A stretch of DNA of 64,000 nucleotides from Azoarcus sp. (GCA_031268195.1 JAIRXQ010000010.1:18898-82897), one strand, 5' to 3'. Positions 40,758-51,604 are shown, numbered from the stretch's first letter. The notes: generated from the sequence alone by a model not told the origin. Program-made: numbers and translations.

Positions 40758-41357
40758 TCACGACAGCGCGCGCCGTTCGGCCAACGCCTGCGCAATGGTG
40801 CCGATATCGGTGTTTTCCAGCTCGCCGCCCACCGGCACGCCGCGCGACAGGCGGCTCACCACCAGCGCGCGCGCGGACAGCAGCGCCGCCAGCGTGTGCG
40901 CGGTCACTTCGCCTTCGTTGGTGAAATTGGTGGCGAGGATCACTTCCTTCACCTCGCCATCCCCGGCGCGCGCAAGCAGCCGATCCAGCCCCAGTTCGCG
41001 CGGGCCGATGCCGTCGAGCGGCGACAGCCGCCCCATCAGCACGTAGTAGAGCCCATCGTAGGTCTGCGTTTGCTCGATCATCGCGAGATCGGCGGGCGTC
41101 TCCACCACGCACAGCCGGCTCGCGTCGCGGCGCGGGTTGGCGCAGAGCGCGCAAACATCCTCCTCGGAGAAGCCGTTGCAGCGCTCGCAATGGCGCAGCT
41201 GGGCGAGCGAACGCTCCAATGCCTGCGTGAGCCTGGATGCGCCCTTGCGGTCGCGTTGCAGCAGGTGCCAGGCCATGCGCTGCGCCGAGCGCGGCCCCAC
41301 GCCGGGCAGGCAGCGCAACGCAGCGATCAGTTCGTCGAGGATCGGGGAGGCGGCCAT
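40758..41357 (-). CDS. recR: recombination protein RecR
   Basis: A 199-residue ring-forming protein of the RecFOR pathway. The helix-hairpin-helix ([20 protein letters not shown]), the four-Cys zinc site ([16 protein letters not shown]) and the Toprim domain are in the usual order and length. Its ATG overlaps the ybaB stop by one base. Confidence 0.97.
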   Translation of the reverse strand: MAASPILDELIAALRCLPGVGPRSAQRMAWHLLQRDRKGASRLTQALERSLAQLRHCERCNGFSEEDVCALCANPRRDASRLCVVETPADLAMIEQTQTYDGLYYVLMGRLSPLDGIGPRELGLDRLLARAGDGEVKEVILATNFTNEGEVTAHTLAALLSARALVVSRLSRGVPVGGELENTDIGTIAQALAERRALS

Positions 41358-41680
41358 CAGAACGGCAGTTTCATTCCCGGCGGCAGATTCAACCCGGCGG
41401 TGAAGCCGGACATTTTGTTCTGCGTGGTGTCCTCAAGCTTGCGCACGGCGGAGTTGACCGCCGCCGCCACGAGGTCTTCGAGCATCTCGCGGTCGTCCAT
41501 CACCGAAGGGTCGATATGCACGCGGCGCACTTCATATTTGCCGGTCATCGTCACCTTGACCATGCCCGCGCCGGATTCGCCTTCGATTTCCATCGCCGCG
41601 ATCTGATCCTGCACTTTCTTCATGTTTTCCTGCATTTGCTGGGCCTGCTTCATCAGGCCGGCGATTCCGCCTTTCATCAT
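41357..41680 (-). CDS. ybaB: YbaB/EbfC nucleoid-associated protein
   Basis: A 107-residue DNA-binding dimer. The Met/Gln-rich N-terminal helix ([16 protein letters not shown]) and the [20 protein letters not shown] core are typical. It lies between dnaX (34 nt) and recR (1-base overlap), the standard order. Confidence 0.97.
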   Translation of the reverse strand: MMKGGIAGLMKQAQQMQENMKKVQDQIAAMEIEGESGAGMVKVTMTGKYEVRRVHIDPSVMDDREMLEDLVAAAVNSAVRKLEDTTQNKMSGFTAGLNLPPGMKLPF

Positions 41681-41714
41681 GCGATGACTCCGTCAAGGGT
41701 AAAAAAATCAAGGA

Positions 41715-43307
41715 TCACAACAATCGGGCCGAATCCCGATCCACGCTGGCGTCACACTGTTCGAGCAGTCCACGCACGAAGGGATCTTCCTCTAGCGCCG
41801 CTTCCGCCTGCGCCTTGCGCTCCTGGCGCTCGCACGCGTCTTTTTGCGCGGGAGTTTGTCCGGCGATGGCGCCGATTTCGACCGCGAGCTTCAAGGGCTG
41901 CCCAAGCGCGCGGCGCAAGTCGTCCTCGATGCGCGCGAACGCTTCGCGGTGCATCTCGAACAGGTGGCGAAAGGCTTCCGAGAGGCGCAATTTCAAGATT
42001 TCGCCCTCGCGCCCCACCCATTCGCAGTGCTGCGCCGCCTCGCGCACCACGCCGGAGAGTCCGAGCGCGCGCACGACTTCGCGCCAGTCGGCGGCGTCGA
42101 TGGCGGCGGCAATGGCTGCCGATGGATCGTCTTGCCTGGCGGGCACCGGCGCGCGTCCGCGCCCGGCCGGCGGCGCTTTACCACTTGCGCCGGAAGCCGT
42201 CTCCGGGCCGCTGGCGGCGGGCGGCTGTTCGGGCCGAAACGCCAGCAGCCGCAGCAGGCTCATGGTGAAGCCGGTGTATTCGTCAGGCGCGAGCGCCAGT
42301 TCGTCGCGGCCGCGAATGGCGATCTGGTAGGCGAGTTGCAGGTATTCGGCATCGAACTTCGCGGCTTGCGCGGCGAGGATGGCGCGCGCGTGCTCATCAT
42401 CGACCGCGTCCGGCGCGTACTGCACGAGCGCCACTTTTGCGATGAGCGTCGCCAGCGCCTGCAACGCGGCCTCGAACGACAGGCTGCGCATCTCCATGCC
42501 GTCGGCCACGGCCAGCAACGCCTTGGCGTCGCCCGCCGCAAGCGCATCGAGGATCGCATGGAGATGATCATCGCCCACGGTGCCGAGCATGTTCGTCACC
42601 TGCTCTTCGAGCACCTTGCCCGCGCCGTGGGCGATGGCCTGATCGAGCAAGGAGAGCGCATCGCGCATCGAGCCGCTGGCCGCGTGCGCGAGGTGGCGCA
42701 GCGCGCCCGGCTCGAACAGCACCTGCTCGGCATCGAGGATGCGCGCAAGGTGCTCGACGATGCGGCCCGGCGGCATCTGCTTCAGGTTAAATTGCAGGCA
42801 GCGCGACAGCACTGTCACCGGAATTTTCTGCGGATCGGTGGTGGCGAGGATGAATTTGACGTGCTCGGGCGGCTCCTCCAGCGTCTTCAACATGGCGTTG
42901 AAGGCGTGCCCGGTGAGCATGTGCACTTCGTCGATCATGTAGACTTTGTAGCGCCCGGCCACCGGCGCATACACGGCGCGCTCAAGCAGCGCCGCCATGT
43001 CGTCGACGCCGCGGTTGGACGCGGCATCCATTTCTAGGTAATCGGGGAAGCGGTCGGCATCAATGGCGCGGCACGCCTCGCATTCGTTACAGGGCGTGGC
43101 GTTGACGCCTTTTTCACAGTTGAGCGCCTTGGCGAGGATGCGCGAAATCGTGGTTTTACCCACGCCGCGCGTGCCGGTAAACAACCATGCGTGATGCAGC
43201 CGTCCGGTGGCGAGCGCGTGTGTCAGCGCCCGCACGACATGCTCCTGCCCGACCAGCGTCTCGAACGATTTGGGCCGCCACTTGCGCGCCAGAACCTGAT
43301 AACTCAT
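41715..43307 (-). CDS. dnaX: DNA polymerase III subunits gamma and tau
   Basis: A 530-residue clamp-loader ATPase. Walker A GTRGVGKTT, the zinc Cys set (C-x8-C-x2-C-x2-C in NCEKGVNATPCNECEAC), DEVHMLT (Walker B) and the sensor SRC motif are present. The C-terminal tau part is shorter than in E. coli. I see no clear slippery A-run for programmed frameshifting. The start is MSYQVLARKWRP, conserved in the family. Confidence 0.95.
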   Translation of the reverse strand: MSYQVLARKWRPKSFETLVGQEHVVRALTHALATGRLHHAWLFTGTRGVGKTTISRILAKALNCEKGVNATPCNECEACRAIDADRFPDYLEMDAASNRGVDDMAALLERAVYAPVAGRYKVYMIDEVHMLTGHAFNAMLKTLEEPPEHVKFILATTDPQKIPVTVLSRCLQFNLKQMPPGRIVEHLARILDAEQVLFEPGALRHLAHAASGSMRDALSLLDQAIAHGAGKVLEEQVTNMLGTVGDDHLHAILDALAAGDAKALLAVADGMEMRSLSFEAALQALATLIAKVALVQYAPDAVDDEHARAILAAQAAKFDAEYLQLAYQIAIRGRDELALAPDEYTGFTMSLLRLLAFRPEQPPAASGPETASGASGKAPPAGRGRAPVPARQDDPSAAIAAAIDAADWREVVRALGLSGVVREAAQHCEWVGREGEILKLRLSEAFRHLFEMHREAFARIEDDLRRALGQPLKLAVEIGAIAGQTPAQKDACERQERKAQAEAALEEDPFVRGLLEQCDASVDRDSARLL

Positions 43308-43336
43308 GGAGAGCGATTCTACAGTGGGCACAAAAT

Positions 43337-43360
43337 AAAAAGGCGTCGTGTGACGCCTTC
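43337..43360 (-). terminator. terminator of the 4.5S RNA gene
   Basis: AAGGCGTC and GACGCCTT around a 4-nt loop, followed by TTTATTTT on the minus strand. Confidence 0.9.
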
Positions 43361-43373
43361 GGGAATTCGGGGT

Positions 43374-43469
43374 GGCGAGCCTGACCCCCGGCACTCGCGG
43401 GGAACGGCTGTGGCTGCTGCCTTCCGGCCCTGACCAGATTCACCGCGCCGCAATGCGGGGAGACCCGCC
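43374..43469 (-). ncRNA. ffs: 4.5S RNA (bacterial small SRP RNA)
   Basis: About 96 nt. The domain IV core is clear on the minus strand: GGTCAGGGCCGGAAGGCAGC, which holds the GGAA tetraloop and the asymmetric internal loop bound by Ffh. The ends (GGCGGGTC with GGCTCGCC) close the hairpin. A TACAAT -10 box lies about 10 nt before the 5' end and a terminator follows. Its place upstream of dnaX is common in betaproteobacteria. End positions are accurate to a few bases. Confidence 0.93.
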
Positions 43470-43479
43470 ACGACGCGGG

Positions 43480-43485
43480 ATTGTA
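43480..43485 (-). promoter_or_regulatory. -10 box of the 4.5S RNA gene
   Basis: TACAAT on the minus strand, 10 nt before the mapped 5' end of the RNA. Confidence 0.7.
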
Positions 43486-43521
43486 ACAGCAAAGCCGCCC
43501 GGAAGAGGGAGGACGAATGCC

Positions 43522-44445
43522 TTAGATCACCAGTGCGGGCTCGGCAAGCTGATGAATGACCGCTTCCGGCGCGGGGCGCGCGTCGTCGAACTGGACGATT
43601 TCCCATGCCGAGGCGTCCTCGAGCAGCACGCGCAGCAGCTGATTGTTGAGGGCGTGCCCCGCTTTGTAGGCGGTGTAGGTGGCAAGCAGCGGATGGCCGC
43701 AGAGATAAATGTCGCCTATGGCGTCCAGGACTTTGTGTTTGACGAATTCATCGGTGTAGCGCAGCCCTTCGGCATTGAGGACACGGTATTCGTCCATGAC
43801 GATGGCGTTTTCAAGACTACCGCCGAGCGCAAGTCCGTTGGCCTGCATGAATTCCACGTCCTGCATGAAACCGAAGGTGCGGGCGCGCGAGACGTCGCGC
43901 ACGTAGGAATGCGTGGCGAAATCGATCACCACGTCGTTGGCGGTGGCGCCGATGGCAGGATGATCGAAGGCGATGGAGAACTGGAGGCGAAAGCCGTCGT
44001 AGGGCGTGAGCTTGACGTATTTGTCGTCTTCGATGTATTCGACGGGTTTTTTCACGCGCAGGAATTTTTTCGCCGCGGCTTGCTCCTCGATGCCCGCCGA
44101 CTGGAGCAGGAAAACGAACGGGCTGGCGCTGCCGTCGAAGATGGGAATTTCAGGCGCATCGACGTCGATGTGCAGATTGTCGATGCCAAGCCCCGCCAGC
44201 GCCGACATCAGGTGTTCGACGGTGCCGACTTTGATGCCGTTTTTCTCCAGTCCCGAACACATGCGGGTGTCGCAGACGGAGTAAGGGTCGGCGGGCAGGT
44301 CGACCGGGGGATTCGTGTCGACGCGGTGAAAGACGATACCGGTGCCTGCGCTGGCGGGACGCAGGACGAGATTGACTTTACGGCCACCATGCAACCCAAC
44401 GCCAGTTGCACTGACGATCTGCCTGAGAGTGCGCTGCCTGATCAC
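43522..44445 (-). CDS. lpxC: UDP-3-O-acyl-N-acetylglucosamine deacetylase
   Basis: A 307-residue zinc enzyme, the committed step of lipid A synthesis. Zinc ligands and the active site are seen in [10 protein letters not shown] and [13 protein letters not shown], with KAGHALNN containing the catalytic His. It starts at a GTG ([11 protein letters not shown]), the position conserved in the family, with no strong ribosome site. It lies 219 nt after ftsZ, the usual place at the end of the dcw cluster. Confidence 0.97.
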   Translation of the reverse strand: MIRQRTLRQIVSATGVGLHGGRKVNLVLRPASAGTGIVFHRVDTNPPVDLPADPYSVCDTRMCSGLEKNGIKVGTVEHLMSALAGLGIDNLHIDVDAPEIPIFDGSASPFVFLLQSAGIEEQAAAKKFLRVKKPVEYIEDDKYVKLTPYDGFRLQFSIAFDHPAIGATANDVVIDFATHSYVRDVSRARTFGFMQDVEFMQANGLALGGSLENAIVMDEYRVLNAEGLRYTDEFVKHKVLDAIGDIYLCGHPLLATYTAYKAGHALNNQLLRVLLEDASAWEIVQFDDARPAPEAVIHQLAEPALVI

Positions 44446-44664
44446 GATTTTTATATTCCGGTAAGTCTTGCCAGACTACCACTTCGGGTGATGCCCGGTA
44501 TCGCGAAATTGACACAGTGGCATAAACACAGTGCGACATAGACACCGTGTGGTCAGGCACAGTGGCACAGACGCCAGCAAACGAAGCAAAGCTCAGGGGG
44601 AATCGTGAGCCTTGCTCCGCCAGCCGACGGCCGCGCCGTTCCAGAAGCCCGCCGCCTGGCGGCT

Positions 44665-45942
44665 TTAGTCCGCCTGACGGCGCAGGAAGGCGGGAATGTC
44701 GTAGGTGCCGGTCGCCGCCGCCACCGCCGCGCCGACGCTGCTGCCAGCCGGCACCACGGGCGTACGGTATGGCAGCTCGGGGCGTCCACCGCGACGACCA
44801 GAACGAAGAACCGCTGGCCCGGCAAGGGGGTCGCCTTCGTCGTCCTCGTTATGGTACGTGAGGCCGTTGGTGCCCGTGCCACGTATAAGGCCCAAGTTTC
44901 TTCTCGGCTCTTGTGTTTGCGTCGCAGTACGCGGCGAACCGAATCCGGTCGCCCTTTTCGGCTCTTGCATTTGCGTCATAGCACGCGGCGAACCGAGTCC
45001 GGTCGCCACGACGGTGACGCGCAGGCGGTCGTCCATGCTGTCGTCGAACACGGTGCCGTACTTGACGAAGGCTTCCGAAGCGGCGAACGCCTGCACGGTG
45101 CGCACGGCTTCCTTCACTTCGGCGAGTTTCAACGAACCCTTGGCGGCGGTAATGTTGATGAGCACGCAGCGCGCCCCCGACAATTCGGTGCCTTCGAGCA
45201 GCGGACTGCCAACGGCCTGCTCGGCGGCGATGCGGGCCCGGTCGACGCCAGCGGCTTCGGACGAGCCCATCATGGCACGGCCCATTTCACCCATCGCGGT
45301 GCGCACGTCCTGGAAGTCGACGTTGACCAGACCCGGCGCGTTGATGATCTCCGAGATGCCGCCCACAGCCTTGCACAGCACGTTGTCGGACGCGCGGAAG
45401 CACTCCTCGAAGGTGGCGTCGTCGCCATAGACTTCGAGCAGCTTGTCGTTGAGGACGACGATCAGCGAGTCGACGTAGCGGCTCAATTCTTCGATGCCGC
45501 TTTCGGCCACGCTCAGACGGTTTTCGAAATCGAACGGCTTGGTCACCACGCCGACGCAGAGAATGCCGAGCTCCCTGGCGATTTCGGCCACCACGGGCGC
45601 CGCCCCGGTGCCGGTGCCGCCGCCCATACCGCCGGTGATGAACACCATATGCGCATCGGACAGCGCGTCGGCGATCTTGTCGTGCGATTCCTGCGCGGCT
45701 TGCCGGCCCACTTCCGGCTTGGAGCCGGCACCGAGGCCCGAGTTGCCCAACTGGATGCGCACGGTCGCATTGCAGCGCGACAACGCCTGTGCGTCGGTAT
45801 TGGCGGCGATGAATTCGACCCCCTGTACGCCTTCGCGCACCATGTGGTCGACGGCGTTGCCGCCCGCGCCGCCAACACCAATAACCTTGATGACCGTCCT
45901 GCCGTTTGGCAGACGTTGTTCCTTTTCAACGATTTCAAACAT
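44665..45942 (-). CDS. ftsZ: cell division protein FtsZ
   Basis: A 425-residue tubulin homologue forming the Z ring. The GTP-binding GGGTGTG lies at 107-113, and GVGGAGGNAV is near the N-terminus. The C-terminal conserved peptide YDIPAFLRRQAD, which binds FtsA and ZipA, is intact. The disordered linker contains two tandem 18-residue units (313-330 and 331-348). The 178 nt before it, after ftsA, can hold its own promoter. Confidence 0.97.
   Translation of the reverse strand: MFEIVEKEQRLPNGRTVIKVIGVGGAGGNAVDHMVREGVQGVEFIAANTDAQALSRCNATVRIQLGNSGLGAGSKPEVGRQAAQESHDKIADALSDAHMVFITGGMGGGTGTGAAPVVAEIARELGILCVGVVTKPFDFENRLSVAESGIEELSRYVDSLIVVLNDKLLEVYGDDATFEECFRASDNVLCKAVGGISEIINAPGLVNVDFQDVRTAMGEMGRAMMGSSEAAGVDRARIAAEQAVGSPLLEGTELSGARCVLINITAAKGSLKLAEVKEAVRTVQAFAASEAFVKYGTVFDDSMDDRLRVTVVATGLGSPRAMTQMQEPKRATGFGSPRTATQTQEPRRNLGLIRGTGTNGLTYHNEDDEGDPLAGPAVLRSGRRGGRPELPYRTPVVPAGSSVGAAVAAATGTYDIPAFLRRQAD
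44899..45006 (-). repeat. two tandem 54-bp units in the FtsZ linker
   Basis: Units 44953-45006 and 44899-44952 are 46/54 identical, and all eight differences are transitions. Each codes for 18 residues of the form ATGxGSPRxxTQxQEPxR. Confidence 0.9.
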
Positions 45943-46120
45943 TTACTTGGCTCCTAGAGAGAGAGAACGAGACTGAAGTCGCCGCCATCCCGCCGTGGCG
46001 ACCTGGATTCCTGGACGTGATTCAGACCACGACCGCCATAGGGTGTTTCCGCATTTTTGATCCCCCTGTTACTAAATGATGCACGGCCCGAAAACCGCAT
46101 GCCCAGCCGCCGAAGCGGCT

Positions 46121-47350
46121 TCAAAAATTGCGCCCGAACCAGTCTCTCAGACGCCCGATAATCTGTTTCATCCCACCGGTGTCGCGGGCCTGCAAGCCAC
46201 GCCTCCTCTGCGCCGCCCCCTCGATCACCAGCCCCATTGCCGCCGCGTATTGCGGATGACAGATCACGTCGGCCAGCGCCCCTTCGTAGAGCGGCACGCC
46301 CACCCGCACCGGCATATGAAAGATGTCCTCGCCCAGCTCGGCCATGCCCGGCATCAGCGCCGCGCCGCCAGTCAGCACGATGCCGGAGGAGAGCAGTTCC
46401 TCGTAACCGCTGCGACGCAGTTCCGCGATGACCAGATCGAAAATTTCCGAAACGCGCGGCTCGATCACGCCGGCCAACGTTTGCCGCGTCAGCATACGCG
46501 GTGGGCGATCGCCCACGCCCGGCACTTCGATCATTTCTTCGGGCGCAGCCAGCATGTGCATGGCGACGCCATGGCGAATCTTAAGCTCTTCGGCCTCCGC
46601 CGTCGGGGTACGCAGGGTCATGGCGATGTCACTGGTGACGAGATCGCCCGCCACCGGAATGACCGCCGTGTGCCGGATCGCGCCCTGCGTAAACACCGCA
46701 AGGTCAGCGGTGCCGCCGCCGATGTCGACCATGCAGACGCCGAGCTCCTTTTCGTCCTCGGTGAGCACGGCGTAGGAGGATGCCAGCGGTTGCAGGATCA
46801 AGTCCATCACTTCCAGCCCGCAGCGGCGCACGCACTTGACCACATTCTGCGCCGCCGACACCGCGCCGGTGACGATGTGCACCTTCACTTCGAGCTTCAC
46901 GCCGCTCATGCCGATCGGCTCGCGCACCCCGCCCTGCCCGTCGATGATGAATTCCTGCGTGAGGATATGCAGGATTTGCTGCTCGGCGGGAATCGGCATG
47001 GCGCGCGCAACTTCGATGACGCGCTCGACATCGAACGGCGTCACTTCCTTGTCTTTGATCGCCACCATGCCGTTGGAGTTGAAGCTCTTGATGTGGCTGC
47101 CCGCGATGCCGGTGTAGAGGTCGTGGATCTTGCAGTCGGCCATCAGCTCGACTTCCTGTACCACCTTCGAGATCGCATCCACCGTGGCTTCGATGTTGAC
47201 CACGACGCCGCGCTTCAGGCCGCTGGTCGGCTGCGTGCCGAGTCCGACGACCGAGAGGCGCCCGTCCGGCCTGACTTCGGCCACCATGCAGGTGACTTTC
47301 GAAGTGCCGATGTCGAGCCCGACGATAAGATCCTTATATTCCTTGCTCAT
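46121..47350 (-). CDS. ftsA: cell division protein FtsA
   Basis: A 409-residue actin-like ATPase that tethers FtsZ to the membrane. It starts with LIVGLDIGTSKV (phosphate 1) and has CMVDIGGGTAD (phosphate 2) and IVLTGGAALMPGM (adenosine). The C-terminal amphipathic helix (IIGRLRDWFGRNF) is the membrane-targeting sequence. The start overlaps the ftsQ stop by 4 nt. Confidence 0.97.
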   Translation of the reverse strand: MSKEYKDLIVGLDIGTSKVTCMVAEVRPDGRLSVVGLGTQPTSGLKRGVVVNIEATVDAISKVVQEVELMADCKIHDLYTGIAGSHIKSFNSNGMVAIKDKEVTPFDVERVIEVARAMPIPAEQQILHILTQEFIIDGQGGVREPIGMSGVKLEVKVHIVTGAVSAAQNVVKCVRRCGLEVMDLILQPLASSYAVLTEDEKELGVCMVDIGGGTADLAVFTQGAIRHTAVIPVAGDLVTSDIAMTLRTPTAEAEELKIRHGVAMHMLAAPEEMIEVPGVGDRPPRMLTRQTLAGVIEPRVSEIFDLVIAELRRSGYEELLSSGIVLTGGAALMPGMAELGEDIFHMPVRVGVPLYEGALADVICHPQYAAAMGLVIEGAAQRRRGLQARDTGGMKQIIGRLRDWFGRNF

Positions 47351-48198
47351 TTCCGGTCGTTTCCCGCCACATGTTGGGGCGTCGTCGCCTCGTTGTCCTT
47401 CGGAGTCAGTGCGAAGCCGTCGGGATAGCGCAAGTCGGCGCGCGCCACCTTCAGGCCGAATTCGTCACGCAGGCGTGGCCATGCCACGACAAACTGCTTG
47501 AGCCGCACCTCCAGCGGGACGCGTGCTTCCTCGCGTCCCAGTACGATGACCAGCCCGTTGTCCAGGCGCATTTCCCACGAGCCGCGCGCCGACAGATCCA
47601 GCTTGACGAGCCTGGCCTGCAAGGGTTCCAGCAGGCGCGAATATTCGCGGTAGCGCGCCAGCACCTTCACCGCCGATCCCGACGGGCCGGAGAGCTCCGG
47701 CATCGTGGCATCGCTCGAAGCCAGAAACACTTCGCCGCGCGTATCGACAAGGCTCACGTCATCGGCATTGCCCGCCTCGCGCCAGTACGCCGCCGCTTTG
47801 TACTCTTCCAGACTCAATGCGAGTCCGTCCGGCCACAGGCGGCGCACTTCGGCGCGGCGCACCCAAGGCAGTGTCTCGAAAGCGGTGCGCACGTCATCGA
47901 GTCTGGCCGTAAAAAAATTGCCGTGAATCGCGGTGCGCGCGACGTATTCGAGCTGCGCCTGCGTCACCTGCGCGGGCGGCGCGCTCACCATCAGTTCGCG
48001 CAGCGGAAACAGCGGACGTGACAGCGCCCAGGTCACCGCCGCCCAGCCGAGGCCGACGGCGGCGAACAGCAACAGCACATCGGCGGTCAGATCGAGCAGA
48101 TTCGGGCGATGCCAGAAACCGTTCTTGCGCGCCTCACGCCCCGCACTGGCACGGCCGGCAGGCTTGGCAGCGGAGGGGGAAAGCGCGCGTTCAGCCAA
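47347..48198 (-). CDS. ftsQ: cell division protein FtsQ
   Basis: A 283-residue bitopic division protein: short cytoplasmic tail, one TM segment (about residues 35-58), then POTRA and beta domains. I chose the TTG at 48198 because GGAG lies 6 nt upstream and it overlaps the ddlB stop by 8 nt. A second TTG 5 codons earlier has no ribosome site. Low-efficiency TTG initiation fits the low copy number needed for FtsQ. Confidence 0.92.
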   Translation of the reverse strand: MAERALSPSAAKPAGRASAGREARKNGFWHRPNLLDLTADVLLLFAAVGLGWAAVTWALSRPLFPLRELMVSAPPAQVTQAQLEYVARTAIHGNFFTARLDDVRTAFETLPWVRRAEVRRLWPDGLALSLEEYKAAAYWREAGNADDVSLVDTRGEVFLASSDATMPELSGPSGSAVKVLARYREYSRLLEPLQARLVKLDLSARGSWEMRLDNGLVIVLGREEARVPLEVRLKQFVVAWPRLRDEFGLKVARADLRYPDGFALTPKDNEATTPQHVAGNDRK

Positions 48199-49108
48199 GA
48201 TGCGCTCCGGCAAGAATTTTCACGCACAGCGCCTCGAACGACAACCCCGCCTTGCGCGCCGACATCGGCACCAACGAGTGCGAGGTCATGCCCGGCGCGG
48301 TGTTGACTTCGAGGTAGTAATGGCGGCCCGCCGCATCCATGAGGAAATCGACCCGTCCCCAGCCCGAACCGCCGAGCGCACGGAACGCCTTCAATGCGCC
48401 CGCCTGAATTTCCGCCGTTTTCGCGGGTGGCAGCTCGGCGGGGCAGATGTAGCGCGTGTCGTCGCGCAGGTACTTGGCTTCATAGTCGTAGAACGCGGTG
48501 GCCGGTTCGATCTTGACGATGGGCAACACTTCGTCGCCGAGGATGCCCACGGTGTATTCGCCGCCCATCACGCCCTGCTCGGCCATGATGAATTCGCCCT
48601 GTTCGAGCGCCGCTTTGTATGCGCCTTGCAGTTCGCCCGCCTTCGTCACCATGAAAACGCCGATGGAGGAGCCTTCGCACGCCGGTTTCACGAACAGCGG
48701 CAGGCCGAGGCGCTTTTCAACGGCCGCGAAATCGGCGTCATCGTCCAGCATCGCGTATTCCGGCACCGGCAACCCCGCCGCCTGCCAGATCAGCTTGGTG
48801 CGCAGTTTGTCCATGCCGATGGCCGAGGCCATCACGCCGGGGCCGGTGTAGGGAATGCCCATGATTTCCAGCGCCCCCTGAATGGCGCCGTTCTCGCCAT
48901 AGCCGCCATGCAGCGCGATGAACACGCGGTCGAACTGCTTCAAGGCATCGAGCGGTTCGCTGGCCGGATCGAACGGATGCGCATCGATGCCCTGGCTCTG
49001 CAACGCCTTCAATACTGCGCCGCCGCTGTTGAGCGACACTTCGCGCTCGCCGGATGCGCCGCCGAGCAGCACCGCGACCTTGCCGAAATCCTGATCCGCT
49101 TGACTCAT
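48191..49108 (-). CDS. ddlB: D-alanine--D-alanine ligase
   Basis: A 305-residue ATP-grasp enzyme that makes the D-Ala-D-Ala dipeptide. [16 protein letters not shown] at the N-terminus, [24 protein letters not shown] and [10 protein letters not shown] are the family motifs. The start overlaps the murC stop (ATGA). Confidence 0.97.
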   Translation of the reverse strand: MSQADQDFGKVAVLLGGASGEREVSLNSGGAVLKALQSQGIDAHPFDPASEPLDALKQFDRVFIALHGGYGENGAIQGALEIMGIPYTGPGVMASAIGMDKLRTKLIWQAAGLPVPEYAMLDDDADFAAVEKRLGLPLFVKPACEGSSIGVFMVTKAGELQGAYKAALEQGEFIMAEQGVMGGEYTVGILGDEVLPIVKIEPATAFYDYEAKYLRDDTRYICPAELPPAKTAEIQAGALKAFRALGGSGWGRVDFLMDAAGRHYYLEVNTAPGMTSHSLVPMSARKAGLSFEALCVKILAGAHLG

Positions 49109-50505
49109 TGTCCGCTCACTTTTTGCACGATTTTCTGGGGAACACCGCCGATGGAGCCCGCGCCCATCGTCAGCACCACGTCGCCGGCGCGGGCGACTTC
49201 CAAAATTTGCGCGGGCATATCGAGGATATTTTCGACGAAGATCGGCTCCACCCTGCCCGCCACCCGCAGCGCCCGCGCCAGCGTACGCCCGTCGGCGGCA
49301 ACGATGGGCGCTTCTCCCGCCGCATAAACATCGGCCAGCAGCAGTGTATTGAGGCTGGAGAGCACTTTCACGAAGTCCTCGAAGCAGTCGCGCGTGCGCG
49401 TGTAACGGTGCGGCTGGAAGGCGAGCACCAGCCGCCGCCCCGGAAACGCGCCGCGCGCCGCCGCCAGCGTCGCGGCCATCTCCACCGGATGGTGGCCGTA
49501 GTCGTCGATGAGGGTGAAATGGCCGCCCCCATTCGCGGGGATTTCGCCGTAACGCTGGAAGCGCCGCCCCACGCCCTTGAATTCCGCCAGCGCCTTGACG
49601 ATGGCCGCATCCGGCGCCTGCACTTCGGTCGCCACCGCGATGGCGGCGAGCGAATTCAGCACGTTGTGCATGCCCGGCACGTTGAGTTCGACGGACAGCC
49701 GCCGTACATCGCCGTGGCCGCGCACCACATCGAAGCGCATGCGACCGTTCTCGGCGCGAATGTTCTCGGCGCGCACATCGGCTTCCGGCGCGAGTCCGTA
49801 GCGCACGACCTGCTTTGAAACGTCCGGCAGGATTTCCCACACGTTCGGGTCATCCTGGCACAGCACCGCGACACCGTAGAACGGCAGGCGGTTGAGGAAA
49901 TCGATGAAGGTCTGCTTCAGGCGCCCGAAATCGTGCCCGTAGGTTTCCATATGATCGGCGTCGATGTTGGTGACGACCGAGATCACCGGCGAGAGGTAAA
50001 GGAAAGAAGCGTCGGACTCATCCGCTTCCGCGACGAGGAAATCGCCCTTGCCGAGCCGCGCGTTCGCGCCCGCCGCGTTCAGGCGTCCGCCGATGACGAA
50101 AGTCGGATCGAACCCGGCCTCCGCGAGAATGCTGGCGACAAGGCTGGTGGTCGTGGTCTTGCCGTGCGTGCCCGCGATGGCGATGCCCTGCTTCAGGCGC
50201 ATCAGCTCCGCGAGCATCTGCGCGCGCGGCGCCACCGGAATGCCCGCGAGATAGGCGGCAACCACTTCCGGGTTGTCGGATTTGACCGCCGTGGAGGCCA
50301 CCACCACGTGCGCCCCGGCGATGTTCTCCGGCGCATGGCCGATGGCGATACGCACCCCCTGCGCTGCCAGCCGTTCGGTGGCAACGGAGGCCGCGAGGTC
50401 GGAACCCGACACGTTGTAACCGAGGTTGACCAGCACTTCGGCAATGCCGCTCATCCCCGAGCCGCCGACGCCGATGAAGTGGATATTTTTGACCTTGTGC
50501 CTCAT
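49105..50505 (-). CDS. murC: UDP-N-acetylmuramate--L-alanine ligase
   Basis: A 466-residue ligase adding the first amino acid of the peptidoglycan stem. It has the N-terminal [14 protein letters not shown] fold, GTHGKTTTT (ATP) and the later HHPVEMAAT motif. Its ATG overlaps, by 4 nt, the stop of a 7-codon minicistron made by a 20-bp duplication behind murG. ddlB follows directly, without the murB seen between these genes in many proteobacteria. Confidence 0.97.
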   Translation of the reverse strand: MRHKVKNIHFIGVGGSGMSGIAEVLVNLGYNVSGSDLAASVATERLAAQGVRIAIGHAPENIAGAHVVVASTAVKSDNPEVVAAYLAGIPVAPRAQMLAELMRLKQGIAIAGTHGKTTTTSLVASILAEAGFDPTFVIGGRLNAAGANARLGKGDFLVAEADESDASFLYLSPVISVVTNIDADHMETYGHDFGRLKQTFIDFLNRLPFYGVAVLCQDDPNVWEILPDVSKQVVRYGLAPEADVRAENIRAENGRMRFDVVRGHGDVRRLSVELNVPGMHNVLNSLAAIAVATEVQAPDAAIVKALAEFKGVGRRFQRYGEIPANGGGHFTLIDDYGHHPVEMAATLAAARGAFPGRRLVLAFQPHRYTRTRDCFEDFVKVLSSLNTLLLADVYAAGEAPIVAADGRTLARALRVAGRVEPIFVENILDMPAQILEVARAGDVVLTMGAGSIGGVPQKIVQKVSGQ

Positions 50506-50532
50506 GGCCTCGCCTTGTGTCTCATGGCCTCA
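50493..50532 (-). repeat. 20-bp tandem duplication at the murG/murC junction, creating a minicistron
   Basis: Units 50493-50512 and 50513-50532 differ at two positions and each carries an ATG on the minus strand. The ATG at 50525 overlaps the murG stop (ATGA) and opens a frame, MRHKARP, that ends in a TGA overlapping the murC ATG at 50505 (again ATGA). Confidence 0.85.
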
Positions 50533-51604
50533 CCTCGCCCGTCAGTTCGCCGCACACTTCGCCACACACTTTCGCCACCTCGACGGCGGCTTGCGGCCGC
50601 GCCAGCGCGCGGGCGTTCTCCGCCCGCCGCAGCAGTTCGCCACGCTCGATGTTGCCCAGAAAGGCCGCCAGTTGCTCGGGGTTCAATTCCGGCTGCGGCA
50701 CCAGCCACGCCGCTTCGCGCGTGGAGAGGAAACGCGCGTTGCCCGTTTGGTGGTCATCGACCGCGAGCGGGAACGGCACCAGCATGCTCGCCGCACCCGC
50801 CGCCGTCAGTTCGGCGATGGTCAGCGCTCCGGCGCGGCAGAGCACGAGATCGGCCTCGGCGTAGGCGCGCGCCATGTCGTCGATGAACGGGCGCAGATCG
50901 CCTTCGATACCCGCTTCCGCATACGCGGCCTGTAACGCCGCGATCTGCTTTTCCCCGGCCTGATGCACGACGAGCGGCCGGGTAGCGGGCGGCAACAGCG
51001 CCAGCGCCTTGGGCACCGTGTCGTTCAACACCGCCGCGCCCAGGCTGCCGCCGACCACCAGCAGTTTCAAACGTCCCTCGCGCCCCTTGAACCGTTCAGC
51101 GGGCGGCGCGACGGCGACGATTTCCGCGCGCACGGGGTTGCCCACCCACTGCCCGTGCGCCAGCACGTCGGGAAAGCCGGTGAGCACGCGGCGCGCCAGC
51201 CGCGCCAGCACTTTATTGGCCAGCCCCGCGATGGAGTTTTGCTCGTGCAGCACCAGCGCCCGCCCCGACAACGCGGCCAGCATCCCGGCAGGAAACGTGA
51301 TATAGCCGCCCATGCCGACGACGACATCCGGCTGCACGCGGCGCAACACCTGCCAGGCTTGCCGGCATCCCGATGCGAGGTTGACCGGCAGCATCAGCTT
51401 GCGCACGACGCCCTTGCCGCGCAGCGCGCCGAAACGCAGCCATTCCATGCGGTAGCCGCGTTGCGGCACCAGCCGCGCTTCCATGCCGTCCGGGTTGCCG
51501 AGCCAGACGACATCCCAGCCCTGCCCGCGCAGGCATTCCGCAATGGCGATGCCGGGGAAGATGTGGCCGCCGGTGCCGCCCGCCATGATGAGCGCCGTTT
51601 TCAT
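50522..51604 (-). CDS. murG: undecaprenyldiphospho-muramoylpentapeptide beta-N-acetylglucosaminyltransferase
   Basis: A 360-residue GT-B transferase that makes lipid II from lipid I. It has [12 protein letters not shown] near the N-terminus, [27 protein letters not shown] and [14 protein letters not shown]. It overlaps the ftsW stop by 4 nt. Confidence 0.97.
   Translation of the reverse strand: MKTALIMAGGTGGHIFPGIAIAECLRGQGWDVVWLGNPDGMEARLVPQRGYRMEWLRFGALRGKGVVRKLMLPVNLASGCRQAWQVLRRVQPDVVVGMGGYITFPAGMLAALSGRALVLHEQNSIAGLANKVLARLARRVLTGFPDVLAHGQWVGNPVRAEIVAVAPPAERFKGREGRLKLLVVGGSLGAAVLNDTVPKALALLPPATRPLVVHQAGEKQIAALQAAYAEAGIEGDLRPFIDDMARAYAEADLVLCRAGALTIAELTAAGAASMLVPFPLAVDDHQTGNARFLSTREAAWLVPQPELNPEQLAAFLGNIERGELLRRAENARALARPQAAVEVAKVCGEVCGELTGEVRP

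Noticed and set aside
41715..43307. Programmed frameshift site in dnaX for gamma production
   Set aside because: No A-rich slippery heptamer with a following hairpin was seen.
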